DNA of 64,000 bases from Dimorphilus gyrociliatus. Lineage: Eukaryota > Annelida > Polychaeta > Dinophilidae. The translations under genes were made by a program, and so were the position numbers. Positions 13,501 through 23,570 of the stretch are shown piece by piece. Below the pieces are notes generated by a model. The model had not been told where the DNA came from and made no database searches. It worked only from the letters and a program-made list of their open reading frames with translations. The number at the start of each line of letters is the position of its first letter. Position 1 is the stretch's first letter. The DNA lies in the NCBI GenBank assembly GCA_904063045.1, contig CAJFCJ010000009.1, forward strand, positions 538,942-602,941, given 5' to 3'.

Positions 13501-14148
13501 CGAACACATCGACTGGATAAGGACCTTCGACAAAAAAGATCTTTTGATTCTGAAACAGATAATCACAGTTTTGAAACAAGGATTTTTTTTTACTTCGTTT
13601 TATTTTACCTTTAAAGCTCGTTTTGTCATGCTTTTAGCTCTTCTTTCTATTTCTGTCGGTAGACTAGGCATTTTCTTTGAGTGTTTTATGCTGTCGACCA
13701 ACGGACTATCGACCATTGACTTTTTAATCACAGGAGCAGAGAGCTCTAATTTTTTCGCCACTGTTTTAACTTTAGTCTTTTCTGGAAGATCATTCTTTCT
13801 TTTTGGTTTGTCAGCTTTAATTTCGATACGATGATCTCTTATTTGTTGCAAATAAGGCGAGTTGGCTAACTCAGGTGGTAAACTAAGTTTCGAGACTGCT
13901 GATGTAGGTCGAATAGGCGCACTCTTCGATGGAAGAGACAAGAAAACTTTTTCCTTATCCTTTCTGTCCTTTTCAGGCGTACCACCACCTCCTGGCTTCC
14001 ATATATGGTTAAATAATTTGTTTATCCATGTATCTTTTGAAGATTGTCCTAAATCTCTAATCTTCTGGGCATAATGTCTAGAGTAAGGAAGACCTAACTC
14101 AGGGGTGGTTTCGGTCTTCATATCAGGACTAGCTGCCGTTGCCGCCAT
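10501..14148 (-). CDS. TTLL3/TTLL8-like tubulin glycine ligase
   Basis: Five exons, 14148-13609, 13549-13384, 12785-11220, 11159-11017 and 10827-10501, encode 913 residues. TTLL3/8 enzymes add the initiating glycine to tubulin tails in cilia and flagella. Family marks are GPYPVDVFVRASLRKRGWVEK (exon 2), the ATP-grasp motifs WIIKPGDKSKGIGIE and VVQKYVETPLLI, FDMRQWFLVTDW, and the terminal catalytic block FILDEDFKPWLLEINSSPG. Exon 4 (VVIDKREDKNCSTGKFEL) continues the family past a stop codon that lies just after an apparent donor; this is why I splice at 11220. The N-terminal 150 residues and the Lys/Glu-rich C-terminal 100 residues are low in complexity, as is an acidic insert around residues 390-460. 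Upstream, 560 bp separate it from the divergent oxidase gene. TTLL3 and TTLL8 cannot be told apart here. Confidence 0.9.
12964..12973 (+). promoter_or_regulatory. GTCACGTGAC palindrome
   Basis: Exact CLEAR/USF-type palindrome in the TTLL intron between exons 2 and 3. Identical to the copy at 14602. Confidence 0.3.
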
Positions 14149-14270
14149 GGTAAAGTTTGCTAGATATAATACGTTAATCTCTGGCCAATGATAGGCCGTT
14201 TGATTTAAACAATTTTATAACACAAACCTAATTGTATATACACCGTTGCTAGGGTATACTCCAATCAACT

Positions 14271-14279
14271 AGATGGCGT
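14271..14279 (+). promoter_or_regulatory. AGATGGCGT site
   Basis: One-base variant of the recurrent nonamer, in the divergent promoter (context CTAGATGGCGT). Confidence 0.4.
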
Positions 14280-14601
14280 ACATGCTTATGCTTAGGGTGA
14301 ATATAACAAAACCTATAACCACAGGTCATTGGTTTTATCAAATTATGTACGTATTGATAAATAATATTAAGTTAAATTCAAAGCAAGCACATAACAAAAC
14401 TTAAAACAGAATACATTTAACACTCAAAAGTTGAACGCTTTGGTAAGTAATTATTGAAAAGAAAGCTAAATCTTGTTTTATTTTGTCATAAGGAGAGCAA
14501 ACATAATCTTTTAAATATTTTTGTCCATGTTTAGCAATGTTCATTATAATAAAATTACTATAATTTGAATGTTACGGTAGCCATTTTGTTCATCTAGATA
14601 G

Positions 14602-14611
14602 GTCACGTGAC
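14602..14611 (+). promoter_or_regulatory. GTCACGTGAC palindrome upstream of the oxidase
   Basis: About 100 bp before the oxidase ATG. It matches the USF/MITF/TFE E-box consensus. Confidence 0.45.
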
Positions 14612-14710
14612 ACAGTTTACATTATCAAGCTATTTTGAAGATATTGATTTTTTGTAACAAATCCTCAACAGTGCAAAGTTTAATAAAAGGAAAAATAAAA
14701 TTGAAAAATA

Positions 14711-16242
14711 ATGGAACGGAGAGGAAATTTAAAAGTTAAAGTAATTGGAGCTGGAGTAATCGGATTGTCTACTGCTCTCCGAATTCAACAAATCCTACCA
14801 CATGCAAAGGTCACGGTTCTCGCCGATAAGTTTGGTCTAGAAACAACTAGTGACGGCGCTGCAGGAATTTATAGACCTACACTAAGTTTGATGAAAGGGA
14901 ACGATTTGAATAAAGTAAAGTTAGAAAATTCTATTAATCTCACTATTTAAGCATTAAATAACTATAAATTAATATGGTGCGGTGGTCCAAAGTCTAAAAT
15001 TAAAAGAAATCAATATTACTCATCAATAGACGATGGTGTAAAGATTCTTGGAATAGATACGATCAATTAGCGAGAAGTAAGGAAGCTAGAGAAGCCGGAC
15101 TCTCGACTATAAGTGGTTATCATTTTTATGATGAAGAATACGCCAAAAACTATGTATTGTATTAAGGGTTATATTACACTCCGGTACTTGAATAAATTGC
15201 CATTTTCCTCCTTTACAGGACTTTTTCTACAAAGATATAGTTTATCAATTTAGACAATGTACACCTAAAGAAATGAGTATGTTTGGCAATTCTCAACCGT
15301 TAGTATTCCTTTCATAACAGTAAATTTTGTTTCTTATCTTAACTTTTACCATCAAATTATCTTGTATATAGTTGTGGAGTTGCTTATACAACAAACCTAA
15401 TTGAATGCCGATGGTATCTACCCTTTTTAGCTAAACAGTAAGGATTTTATATATTTATTTAAATACGTTCCAGTATTTATTTTCTCTTTATAGTATTAAG
15501 GGTTTTTCTTTTAGATTTTTCTTTTTATTCTTTTATCTTTCATGATCTTTTTTTTTCTTTCATTACGAAAAGATTTACAGCGAATGGCGGAAAAATCGTA
15601 AAGCGTCGATTAAGTTCCTTGTCAGAAGTAGCTGACGATAGCGATATTATCGTTAATTGTTCGGGATTTGGGAGTAGGGATTTAATTGGAGATAAGACGA
15701 TGGTTCCGATAAGAGGTCAAATGATCCGAGCTAAAGCACCTTGGATAAAGAACTTTGTTTTTTCTGGGCATACCTCATGGGTCATTCCAGGGTTGGTAGA
15801 ATTTGTATCTCTTTACAATCCCAACTAAAATCAGGTATTTTGGTTTGTTATAGAAGGGAAACTGTTATTGTTGGAGGCACAAGACAAGTAAACGATACAG
15901 ATTTTACAATAAGAGCAGAAGATACAGATTCTTTATGGGAAAATGGTGTAAAATTGGTACCATCCTTGGCAGGCGGCCAAAAAGAATGGGTTTGGGTTGG
16001 GTTTCGACCTCATAGGTCTCCAATTAGGCTGGAGAGAGATACATATAAACATGGCAATAAACAAATTCCCGTAAGCAATTCTACTTATTATATTTAAATG
16101 ATTATAGTTGAATAATATTTCAATTATGAAACAGTTGATCCACAATTATGGACACGGGGGAAATGGCGTAAGTCTAAGCTGGGGATGCGCAATTGAAGCA
16201 GCAGAACTAGTTGCAAACTGCGTAACCGAATCCAAACTTTGA
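14711..16242 (+). CDS. D-aspartate/D-amino-acid oxidase, peroxisomal
   Basis: Seven exons: 14711-14919, 15030-15153, 15219-15298, 15372-15437, 15573-15791, 15854-16070 and 16135-16242. They encode about 340 residues, the usual length for DDO/DAO. These FAD enzymes oxidise D-amino acids to 2-oxo acids, ammonia and H2O2. Seen are the N-terminal FAD loop [15 protein letters not shown], the [11 protein letters not shown] and VIVGGTRQ segments, the active-site region [14 protein letters not shown] with its conserved Arg, and the C-terminal [14 protein letters not shown]. The protein ends in SKL, a perfect type-1 peroxisomal targeting signal. The first junction is uncertain: I used donor GTTAGA at 14920 and acceptor at 15029. 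A GTAAAG donor at 14915 with acceptor at 15006 also keeps frame but adds residues. DDO and DAO cannot be separated with confidence. Confidence 0.9.
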
Positions 16243-16455
16243 GGCAATTTAATTCGTTATAAAACATCTTGAGAAATACAGTTATGTAAATTCAACCACA
16301 AAAAATTTATACTAATTCACGCATGAATGAAATATTACACGCACCGTTTATTTTATATAATAGGCCTTTTTCACATGTCACGGCTATACTGAAATTTTCC
16401 CTGCCGACAATTTTCTTCCTAAGGTTTTCCTGACTTTGTTATTAAGGAAAACTAG

Positions 16456-17793
16456 ATGTATGCAATGGCACTAAGAGGAAAATTCAATGCGATAAATATA
16501 GTTTGTTTTATTTGCTGTATATGTTGTTTGTTTCTTGTTTTCTTCAAGTGCAGCAGGCCGGTTAATATTGAGAAATCGTCGGTAAATGACGGTAGTGAGC
16601 GATTAATTTTGGGAAGCATTGAGAGAAAAGTGATGCATCCCGTTAAAAATATTGATCTCTTTCTTCATGGAGCCTTTCTTGATGAACGATACTCATCAAA
16701 TATTATTAGGATCTTTGGCGTCCAAAGAACAGAGAGCTTATACTTGGGGGTGAAATATTATTGTGTTATTGATACCAGTCGTGGCCAAATGAAAATAAGG
16801 GGTAAAAAGTATCTTGTAGACGAATGGCCCGAACATGGGAAAGCGAAAGCTGTTCAGATAGAGTGCAATGTTACCGAAGCAGTCGATACAATGAGATTAG
16901 AAATGATAACAAGAAGTAAAAAGATATATGAAGTTTTTTTACCGGTTGAGAGAGCAAGCGAACCGAATCCTTCAGTGGGACAACAAGACTTAGCTGTCTG
17001 CGTTAAGAATATGAACGGTGCTTTTCCCATTGAAAGGACAGTCGAATGGATAGAAACGCTCAAAGCTGCCGGTGTACAGCATTTTTACATTTATGATAGC
17101 GGTTTAGACAGTAGCTCAAGATACGTTTTCGATTATTACTCTGATTTAGTGGAAGTCACAAACTTTCCCTATTCATCAGCCTTGTTAAGACTTTCAAATA
17201 TACGTTACAAAATAGATTCTGTAGAACGATATTCCCTTCTTCAACACATTTATCTAATATCGTTTAACGATTGTTTATACAGGCACTATAAACAATACAA
17301 ATACCTTATGATAATCGATTTAGATGAAATGATACTGCCCACTAAAGGTTTATCAATTGTTAGAATTGTTCAGGATCTGGCCAAGAATTATAAAAGGAAT
17401 ACAGGTTTTACTTTTCTAACTGCATGGCATTTTGAAGATATGGGCATGGTACAAGGGATAACTTCCCAATTATATTTTCAACGATTCTCTAAATCCAGCC
17501 CTCCATTAGATAATCAGCCAAAGTCGATTATCTGTACCAGAAATGCTGAATTGATTCAATGGCATGCAGTATCGAAGCCCGCTAATCGTAATTTAAAAAT
17601 ATCATGGCAAGAACATGGCTATACTCATCACTTTAGAGGGAAATGCTCAAGCAAATTTAATAAAAAAACGTGCAACGAAATGCTCTCATCATACAGGATT
17701 GACCCGGCAATTTCTCGTTATAAAATGGTAATTAAAGAGCGAGTAAAGAGAACTTTGGAACAATTGCAATTAATTCCTAATGGTGGTAATTAG
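16456..17793 (+). CDS. GT92-family glycosyltransferase, copy A
   Basis: An intronless 445-residue frame. Residues 13-32 form one hydrophobic anchor near the N-terminus, giving type II Golgi topology. The catalytic domain is the DUF23/GT92 type (relatives include C. elegans GALT-1, which adds galactose to core fucose on N-glycans). Visible motifs are FYIYDSGLDSSSRYVFDYY, the metal-binding MIIDLDEMILPT, TAWHFEDMG, DNQPKSI and GYTHHFRGKC. It is closely related to the intronless gene at 48351-49760 on the other strand. A second ATG three codons downstream is possible. It starts 214 bp after the oxidase stop codon. A poly(A) signal is at 17906. Donor and acceptor sugars cannot be read from sequence. 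Confidence 0.88.
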   Translation: MYAMALRGKFNAINIVCFICCICCLFLVFFKCSRPVNIEKSSVNDGSERLILGSIERKVMHPVKNIDLFLHGAFLDERYSSNIIRIFGVQRTESLYLGVKYYCVIDTSRGQMKIRGKKYLVDEWPEHGKAKAVQIECNVTEAVDTMRLEMITRSKKIYEVFLPVERASEPNPSVGQQDLAVCVKNMNGAFPIERTVEWIETLKAAGVQHFYIYDSGLDSSSRYVFDYYSDLVEVTNFPYSSALLRLSNIRYKIDSVERYSLLQHIYLISFNDCLYRHYKQYKYLMIIDLDEMILPTKGLSIVRIVQDLAKNYKRNTGFTFLTAWHFEDMGMVQGITSQLYFQRFSKSSPPLDNQPKSIICTRNAELIQWHAVSKPANRNLKISWQEHGYTHHFRGKCSSKFNKKTCNEMLSSYRIDPAISRYKMVIKERVKRTLEQLQLIPNGGN

Positions 17794-17905
17794 ATTAGAA
17801 TATAGTTCTTTTTAAATGGTTATAGACCTCAATCCGTAACTAATTGACTTTTGTTAAGAGTACATAATAGGTATATAACTTGTTTCAATAGATTATAATA
17901 TAACA

Positions 17906-17911
17906 AATAAA
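17906..17911 (+). terminator. polyadenylation signal AATAAA
   Basis: About 115 bp after the stop codon of GT92 copy A. Confidence 0.55.
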
Positions 17912-18079
17912 TGTGAGTTTTGAACTTGTATTTATTATCTGTTTTGATCTATATAAAGCAAACTTATCGATAAGGATTATAAATGAAATATATCTCAGAC
18001 AAAAGAGAGAGATAGAGGAGGAAGGAGGAAGAATGTAATATAAGATAAATGGAGTGAAAAGGCAAATGCATCCTGGGGT

Positions 18080-18092
18080 GGGGGGGGGGGGG
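18080..18092 (+). repeat. poly(G) run in a purine-rich tract
   Basis: G13, flanked by GGGG at 18075-18078 and by a GGGGG run downstream, so G-quadruplex formation is possible. Homopolymer length may also be a sequencing artefact. Confidence 0.7.
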
Positions 18093-18352
18093 AATGAGGG
18101 GGTGAGGCGGCAAAAGAGATGGGAGGATTAGCGAAGGAAGAGAAGGAGATACTTTAAATGAAGAGAATAGTATTCTTTTGATTTATTTTTGATCAAAAAA
18201 ATTTACTATATGATAAATGGCTCGTAAAAATAGCAGAAAAATGACATAAATAAATTGCAATCCAACACTAGACCAAAGTATATCTTGGCAACAGGCCATG
18301 GTAACAGTCAATCAATATTGTCTGATTTATTTTAGTCAGAAGGCCAAAACTC

Positions 18353-19288
18353 TTGCATGTATTAGATATTATTTTACAGTATTTTTACAGAGCTTTACAG
18401 TTTCTTACGATAATCTTAGAGTGCTTGTTAATTTTGTTTGAATATTGCATTTATATTGCTACTATGACATCCATTAAGGCAAAAGATGGATTTGAGTTGG
18501 ACTGCTCCCATATTATCGACATGAAAATGAGCAAGAAAAATTTGTTTATTTTGATGAGCTGCAAAGGTGAAGGAAAGGAGTCTATCCGCACCGAATTAAA
18601 GAAATTTACCTTATTGGGGGAGTTAATTGAGACGATAATTTCAATGAATGGATTCATTAGTTTAACTGGTTTTGCAATAGATGAAAAAGATGAAATTTTC
18701 ACTTGTGATAAGGAAAATATATATAGAAATTCGGAAGATGGTACTAAGAACTCATTCTTTAATACAAAATTGGGACTGATCTCAGCATTATCTGTTGATG
18801 AAACAGGTGTTTATTTTGCAATCGATGAATGTAAGAACGAGACAAGTATTGTTCAATATTTATCCTTTAGCGAATCGAAAGATAATTGGGAGATAACGCG
18901 GTTAGGTAAGGTCCTGTCTATGAGTGTCGGAACGAAGAATTTATATGCATCACTACAATATTGCATTGATGAAAATATATTAATAATGGACAAAAATGAT
19001 AAGTCGGTTCTAACGGAGGTCAGCTTAGCTCAGCATACAAATCCGATAGGTTTGTGTATTTTACCAGGAAATGAGTTTGCTGTTGCCTGCTTTAAACAAT
19101 GGAAAATATTACTTTTTCAATCTAATTTTAAGGCAAAAGGTGCTCTAAGGGTATTGGGAAGACCCAGTTTTGTGTGCTTTAATCGAGATACTGAAACCTG
19201 CAGTAACGTTCTTTACATAGCCACCGTAACCGGTGGACCTTCGGAATGCTCAGATGCAAAATGGCAAATTGAAATAAAAAAACTATAA
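18353..19288 (+). CDS. intronless propeller-like protein, family unknown
   Basis: A single 311-residue frame. The first 37 residues are strongly hydrophobic (LQYFYRALQFLTIILECLLI). The remainder, starting at a second ATG at 18464 (MTSIKAKDGFELDCSH), alternates short beta-like strands with polar turns (for example LFILMSCKGEG, GLISALSVDETGVYFAI, IGLCILPGNEFAVACF). This resembles an NHL/WD-type beta-propeller as found at the C-terminus of TRIM proteins. If the second start is used, the product is a 274-residue soluble domain. If the first is used, it is membrane-anchored. The absence of introns while most neighbours have many suggests a retrocopy or a lineage-specific gene. Function is unknown. 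Confidence 0.6.
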   Translation: MHVLDIILQYFYRALQFLTIILECLLILFEYCIYIATMTSIKAKDGFELDCSHIIDMKMSKKNLFILMSCKGEGKESIRTELKKFTLLGELIETIISMNGFISLTGFAIDEKDEIFTCDKENIYRNSEDGTKNSFFNTKLGLISALSVDETGVYFAIDECKNETSIVQYLSFSESKDNWEITRLGKVLSMSVGTKNLYASLQYCIDENILIMDKNDKSVLTEVSLAQHTNPIGLCILPGNEFAVACFKQWKILLFQSNFKAKGALRVLGRPSFVCFNRDTETCSNVLYIATVTGGPSECSDAKWQIEIKKL

Positions 19289-22200
19289 ATAAGTAAAGTA
19301 AATTAATAACATCTATGGAATCTTATTTATTTACTTAATTCATCAAACAATTATTCTATCGAATGCTTCCTCATAAATCAATGTTCCTTAACGATTTCTG
19401 CTGGTATAGAAAAAAAAAAGTATATTTAAATAAGAATTCGAAACAGATCGTGCTTACTATTTTTCTCTTACGATCTAAAATACAATTTTCTAACCCTATT
19501 TATCTCTCGGAGAGTGGCGAAAATAGACTTTTCGTACAAAGATGTACAAATTTTCTTTTCAATTACGAGAGAATCCGTAAGATGTCGCTTGAGAAAGTAG
19601 GTAATAAGCGCCAACTACCGAAGAAGGTAATCAGATATTCCAATTGGTTTTTATACTATATTTGTTCACAGAGCATACGGAAAATAAATCAAATATTAAT
19701 AAAATACAAAAACATAAGATAAATACGAAACTGGGAGAATGAAAAAGAAAAAATGGGTTTTTTAGACAAGAAATCGAAAGAAAAGTCCTTTCGAAGTCAA
19801 TTGTTCTCAAATACAAAAAGAACATAGCAGAATATAAAAGAGAAAATCAAGAGGCTATTCTCTTCCTCAAATTGTGTTTATATGGCAAATGCACTAATTC
19901 CATTCAATCTTTTTGTAACTTTACGATATCCCCTCATTTCCCTACTTTAGTCAATGTAGTGGCTGTTCTTATTGGGCTTCCTATAACCCAGTTTATTACT
20001 CACTAATGCCATCTAGAATCTTGGAAAAAGCCATCGAATTTTATCAAAATCATAAAAAACATGAGCAGGTGCATACACTATTTAATGATACGTAGATTTT
20101 CGTTCTTGTCAATTATGAGAGATAGAACACTTCTACATAAGACATTTAATATTGATTAATCACTTATAACAAGGAGATAGTAAAACTTGAGGAAGACTCT
20201 TCGCTGTTGGTGTTAGAACTGAAATGAAAACTTTTTTCCTAATCATTCGTTCATTTTTTTCTCTTCTCCTCTTTCTAGTTTTCTTGTCAAAGATTTCACT
20301 TTTATTGTAAAGCTATCATTGTTTCGATTATATAAAGGCCTATATACCAAGTGGGTTCGTTTAGAAATTGGGTTAATTAGTGGGAGAAAATGCAAGAGCT
20401 ACTCTTGCTTCAATAAAGTACTGCAACGTTATTTATGCATATATATTGACAATTTACTTTTCGTGGTTCAAAGCTGATTAATCGATAAAAGATTGTCGCA
20501 CACTATCACTGAAAAAAAGCTTGTTGTTTCGATCTCGGGGAAAAACGACGCAGTAAGCGAAAAGATGAAATTGATCAGTGAAGCTCATCAATCATTTATT
20601 GCACGAATACTCTTAGGCATATAAGAACAATGATTTCATTCATTTACTCAATTTATGAAAGTCTTTTTATGCTTTGGAATTGATACGCACTTAACAGACA
20701 AATACAAATGGGTGTAGGATTTAAATATAGCAACCGCAAACCTTTTAAGCCCTTATTGTAAGGTATGAGAGATGGCAAAATATTAAAGACAGACGGTAGA
20801 GGAGTTAAATAAGAGCGGCAGTTCAAATTTCTACCCAAATTAAATAGCCTCAATCGATTTCGAATTCCGCACGGACTAAAGATTGGCCGATTTCTCAGGC
20901 GCGTATCTTTCATTGAAAATCGTTAAAAGGTCAGTATGAGAAAATTTCTTCCAGAAGCTGAATTTTTTTCTTTTTCTTTCGATCGTAGTCTTTCTCTTTC
21001 CTTTCAACTTCAACCCTGGTGGTAATCCAGTAGCGTAAGCAATTTTTTGGGAGGTGTTTCTAATCGAAATCGACACGCTTTTATTGTGGCACGAAATGTA
21101 GGCGTCTAACTAAAAAATTGTAGACGGATGTAATAAATGTTGGAGAGGAAGAAATTAATTATTGCGTTAAATCGTCGATTATTCGGGGCGTCACGTTCCT
21201 TTAGCTTCAGCCCTTTCATTTTAAACTTATTTTCAACTATTTCTCCTTTACAATAGTCATTTCCGTGTATGCTCTTATTTTAAGGGACTGCAATGCGATA
21301 CTCGAGCGATCAACCAGCAAATATTCATATCAAATATTTACTGTATTTATCGATTTGTAAAAAGTCTTTTTTTTCAGCTGTAAAGATAGATGAAAGAAAG
21401 TATGGTATTATGGAGAAGTTTCAAGCGGTCACGAACCCGGCCTTTGATGGAATGGTCGTAAATACTCGTAAAATGGAGTAACTAGAGCAAACTTTTCATT
21501 TGGCTGGCTATTGATGGGTTTGCAAATGCTATATTGTGGGACAAATTGATTATTTTTTATAAGGCTACGCACTCCACATGCTTCTCTACCAAATTGTATT
21601 TATACACACGTAATGGATAATCTACGTAGTCTGGGGAACGATTAAACTCAAGCCCAATGAGTACATCCTTTTTCATTGTCTAATTACCATATTGAAAAGA
21701 GTATTTTCGGCGAAAAACTTATTAAATGAGATGTGAAATACATGCATAAATTTATTTTTATGTTAGTCGGTCTTAATCAAATATTTAGACCGCTTATCTT
21801 AGGATTCCCCAATGGAGATCATTTTTCGTTTATACAGGAGGCGATTAATCCAAATATATCTGTGTAATTGACTGCGTACGAAATATACAACTGGGCTCAT
21901 CCACTGTCGAAATGAAATTGCTGAAACGAAAACGGCGTTACGCGGTCTACTGCAATGCTCTAGATAACGATCATAATGAGCGAAGTTTCTTGGCAGCCGA
22001 CCCGTCCAATGTATCGTTTGATATCTTTTCTATTTAGCAAACGGGAATCTACTCAATCAAATAGTTTTATTGACCCCGCCCTCACCTTCACTCTTCTATT
22101 GAATGGATTTATAACAAGTGCTCTACAGAACAAATTGTAAAGTTTACAGTTTATAATTTGCATTATTACACCAGAAGCTAACAATGGCGATTCGTTTCAA

Positions 22201-22996
22201 TATTTTCTGGTGGATGGTTATATAATGGTCTATCTAATAAATAATATAGAATCGACGTATGTCGATTTAATTGTTTTTACTTCGATGAATGTATATTTAT
22301 TAAGCATTAAACGGTTTGCTCTTAGTTAGTTCGTATATTGTGGATAAATATTTACATATTGACGTTTTGTCATTGAAAGTTAGAGAGGGTTTGTGTTGTA
22401 TTCCAATTGTATTTCTTTCTTTCATTCTCTCGCACATATACTTTTAATATTTCTATACTTTTCCTGTCTTTCTCTCTCGTCAATCTTTCTAACTCTCGCC
22501 CTCTTTCCTTTGTATTATATCTCTTTCTTTTCTCTTCCTATAACTTAACATGCTTACTAACTCTTAATGCTCTCCCAACAACACTCTTTCATCCATTTTC
22601 TCCTCCCTTTTTCCCCTTCACTCAATCTCTCTCTCATACCCTTCAACACATCCAAAGTAATGTTTTTTTTATTTGATAAAAAATAGACAACGCCTGAAAA
22701 ACGCTTATTTTTTAATAGATAACTCGTTTCCCTCTCTTCCTCTCCTTTCTTAGGGCGCCAATTCGGTAAAAATAACAAAAGTAGCGCTTCCAAAGAAGTA
22801 ATTAGGCGAAGTAGAGGTCGCTGAAGAGAGAAAGTAGAATATCCGCTTTTTAAAGACTTTATTCTCAGGTCATATTGTCTGCGTTACCCGTTAAGAACAA
22901 AATGAGTAAAGTAGTAAAGTAGGAGATAACGCCAATAGTGAAAAAGGAGAAAGAAATAACATCTTGGAAGAAGATTGAGAAGGAATAAAATAGCAT
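19289..22996. other. gene-poor region, 3.7 kb
   Basis: AT-rich DNA with scattered short frames. The longest (19363-19722, 119 residues) is Lys/Ile/Asn-rich with no recognisable motif and follows a weak ATG; I do not call it. A CT-rich tract covers about 22416-22675. A site GCCATCTAG at about 20008 is a degenerate relative of the AGATGGCG motif. No RNA gene was recognised. Confidence 0.5.
22416..22675. repeat. pyrimidine-rich low-complexity tract
   Basis: Long CT-rich stretch (TTTCTCTCTC-type) on the + strand, generating spurious Ser/Phe/Leu-rich frames. Confidence 0.8.
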
Positions 22997-23570
22997 TTAG
23001 TTCAGGCGCATCAAGAAAGTGAATATCACAGTCCAAACCATTATCGAAACCGTAAATTTGTCGATTTTTGAGGCGTGGTTAACGTTCGTCGGACAAGTTC
23101 CGACGTATCCATGAATTATAATCCTATATGAGATATCTAGTCCCTTAGGCAAACCACAGCTACTTACAGCAATCGACCAGCGCAAAGTCAGAGCCGACGA
23201 CAGTTTCCTTCCGCTCTTACAATCGATCATCTCTCTTCCATTTCTCACAGTTTCATTGCTGGTACAGCCGGAAGATTCAGTGGTTGGTGACAAGGTTATA
23301 ACCTGGTTGCTTCGAGGGTCGAGAACTCCCAGTTTTTGTAAACAGTTCATGTGAGCTCTCATCTTGTCTACGTCATCATGTAAATAAAGAAGTAATTTTA
23401 TACAGCAATCCTTCTTTGCATATGATATTTGATATTGTAAAATCCCACTATGAGGTGCCATATCGAATTCGGCTATATAGCCAAACCAGTTAACTGGCCT
23501 TTTTAATTTACCTTCGAAAGTACATGGTTCCGTAGATAAAACAGGGTTTTTCTTTTTCTCCTCATCGCAG
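22997..23570 (-). CDS. TMEM145/GPR180-type luminal domain protein, truncated after one membrane segment (5' partial)
   Basis: One exon is visible, from an acceptor at 23572-23571 to a TGA or equivalent stop at 22997, giving about 190 residues. It resembles the N-terminal luminal domain of TMEM145/GPR180 (intimal thickness receptor-like) proteins as I recall them: GILQYQISYAKKDCC against a GKIKYELEYPKSYCC-type segment, then NQVITLSP, SSGC, CKSGRKLSS and LRWSIAVSSCG with matching Cys spacing. In those proteins seven membrane helices follow. Here a single hydrophobic stretch (VSIMVWTVIFTFLMRLN) is followed directly by the stop codon. No 7TM exons are visible downstream on this strand. The signal-peptide exon was not found upstream. 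Either a secreted/single-pass derivative, a GPI-anchored form, a pseudogene, or a missed splice. Confidence 0.6.

Larger units (their letters stand above)
14149..14710. promoter_or_regulatory. bidirectional promoter region between TTLL-like gene and oxidase
   Basis: 562 bp between two head-to-head start codons. It carries AGATGGCGT at 14271 and GTCACGTGAC at 14602. No coding frame stands out. Confidence 0.5.
17794..18352. other. intergenic, 559 bp
   Basis: Holds the GT92 3' UTR and a purine-rich stretch (about 17998-18165) with a run of 13 G at 18080-18092. Confidence 0.6.

Noticed and set aside
19363-19722. 119-residue open frame
   Set aside because: Lys/Ile/Asn-rich translation of AT-rich DNA with no domain, no signal peptide and no splice support.
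22407-22676. 89-residue Ser/Phe/Leu-rich frame
   Set aside because: Product of the pyrimidine-rich tract.
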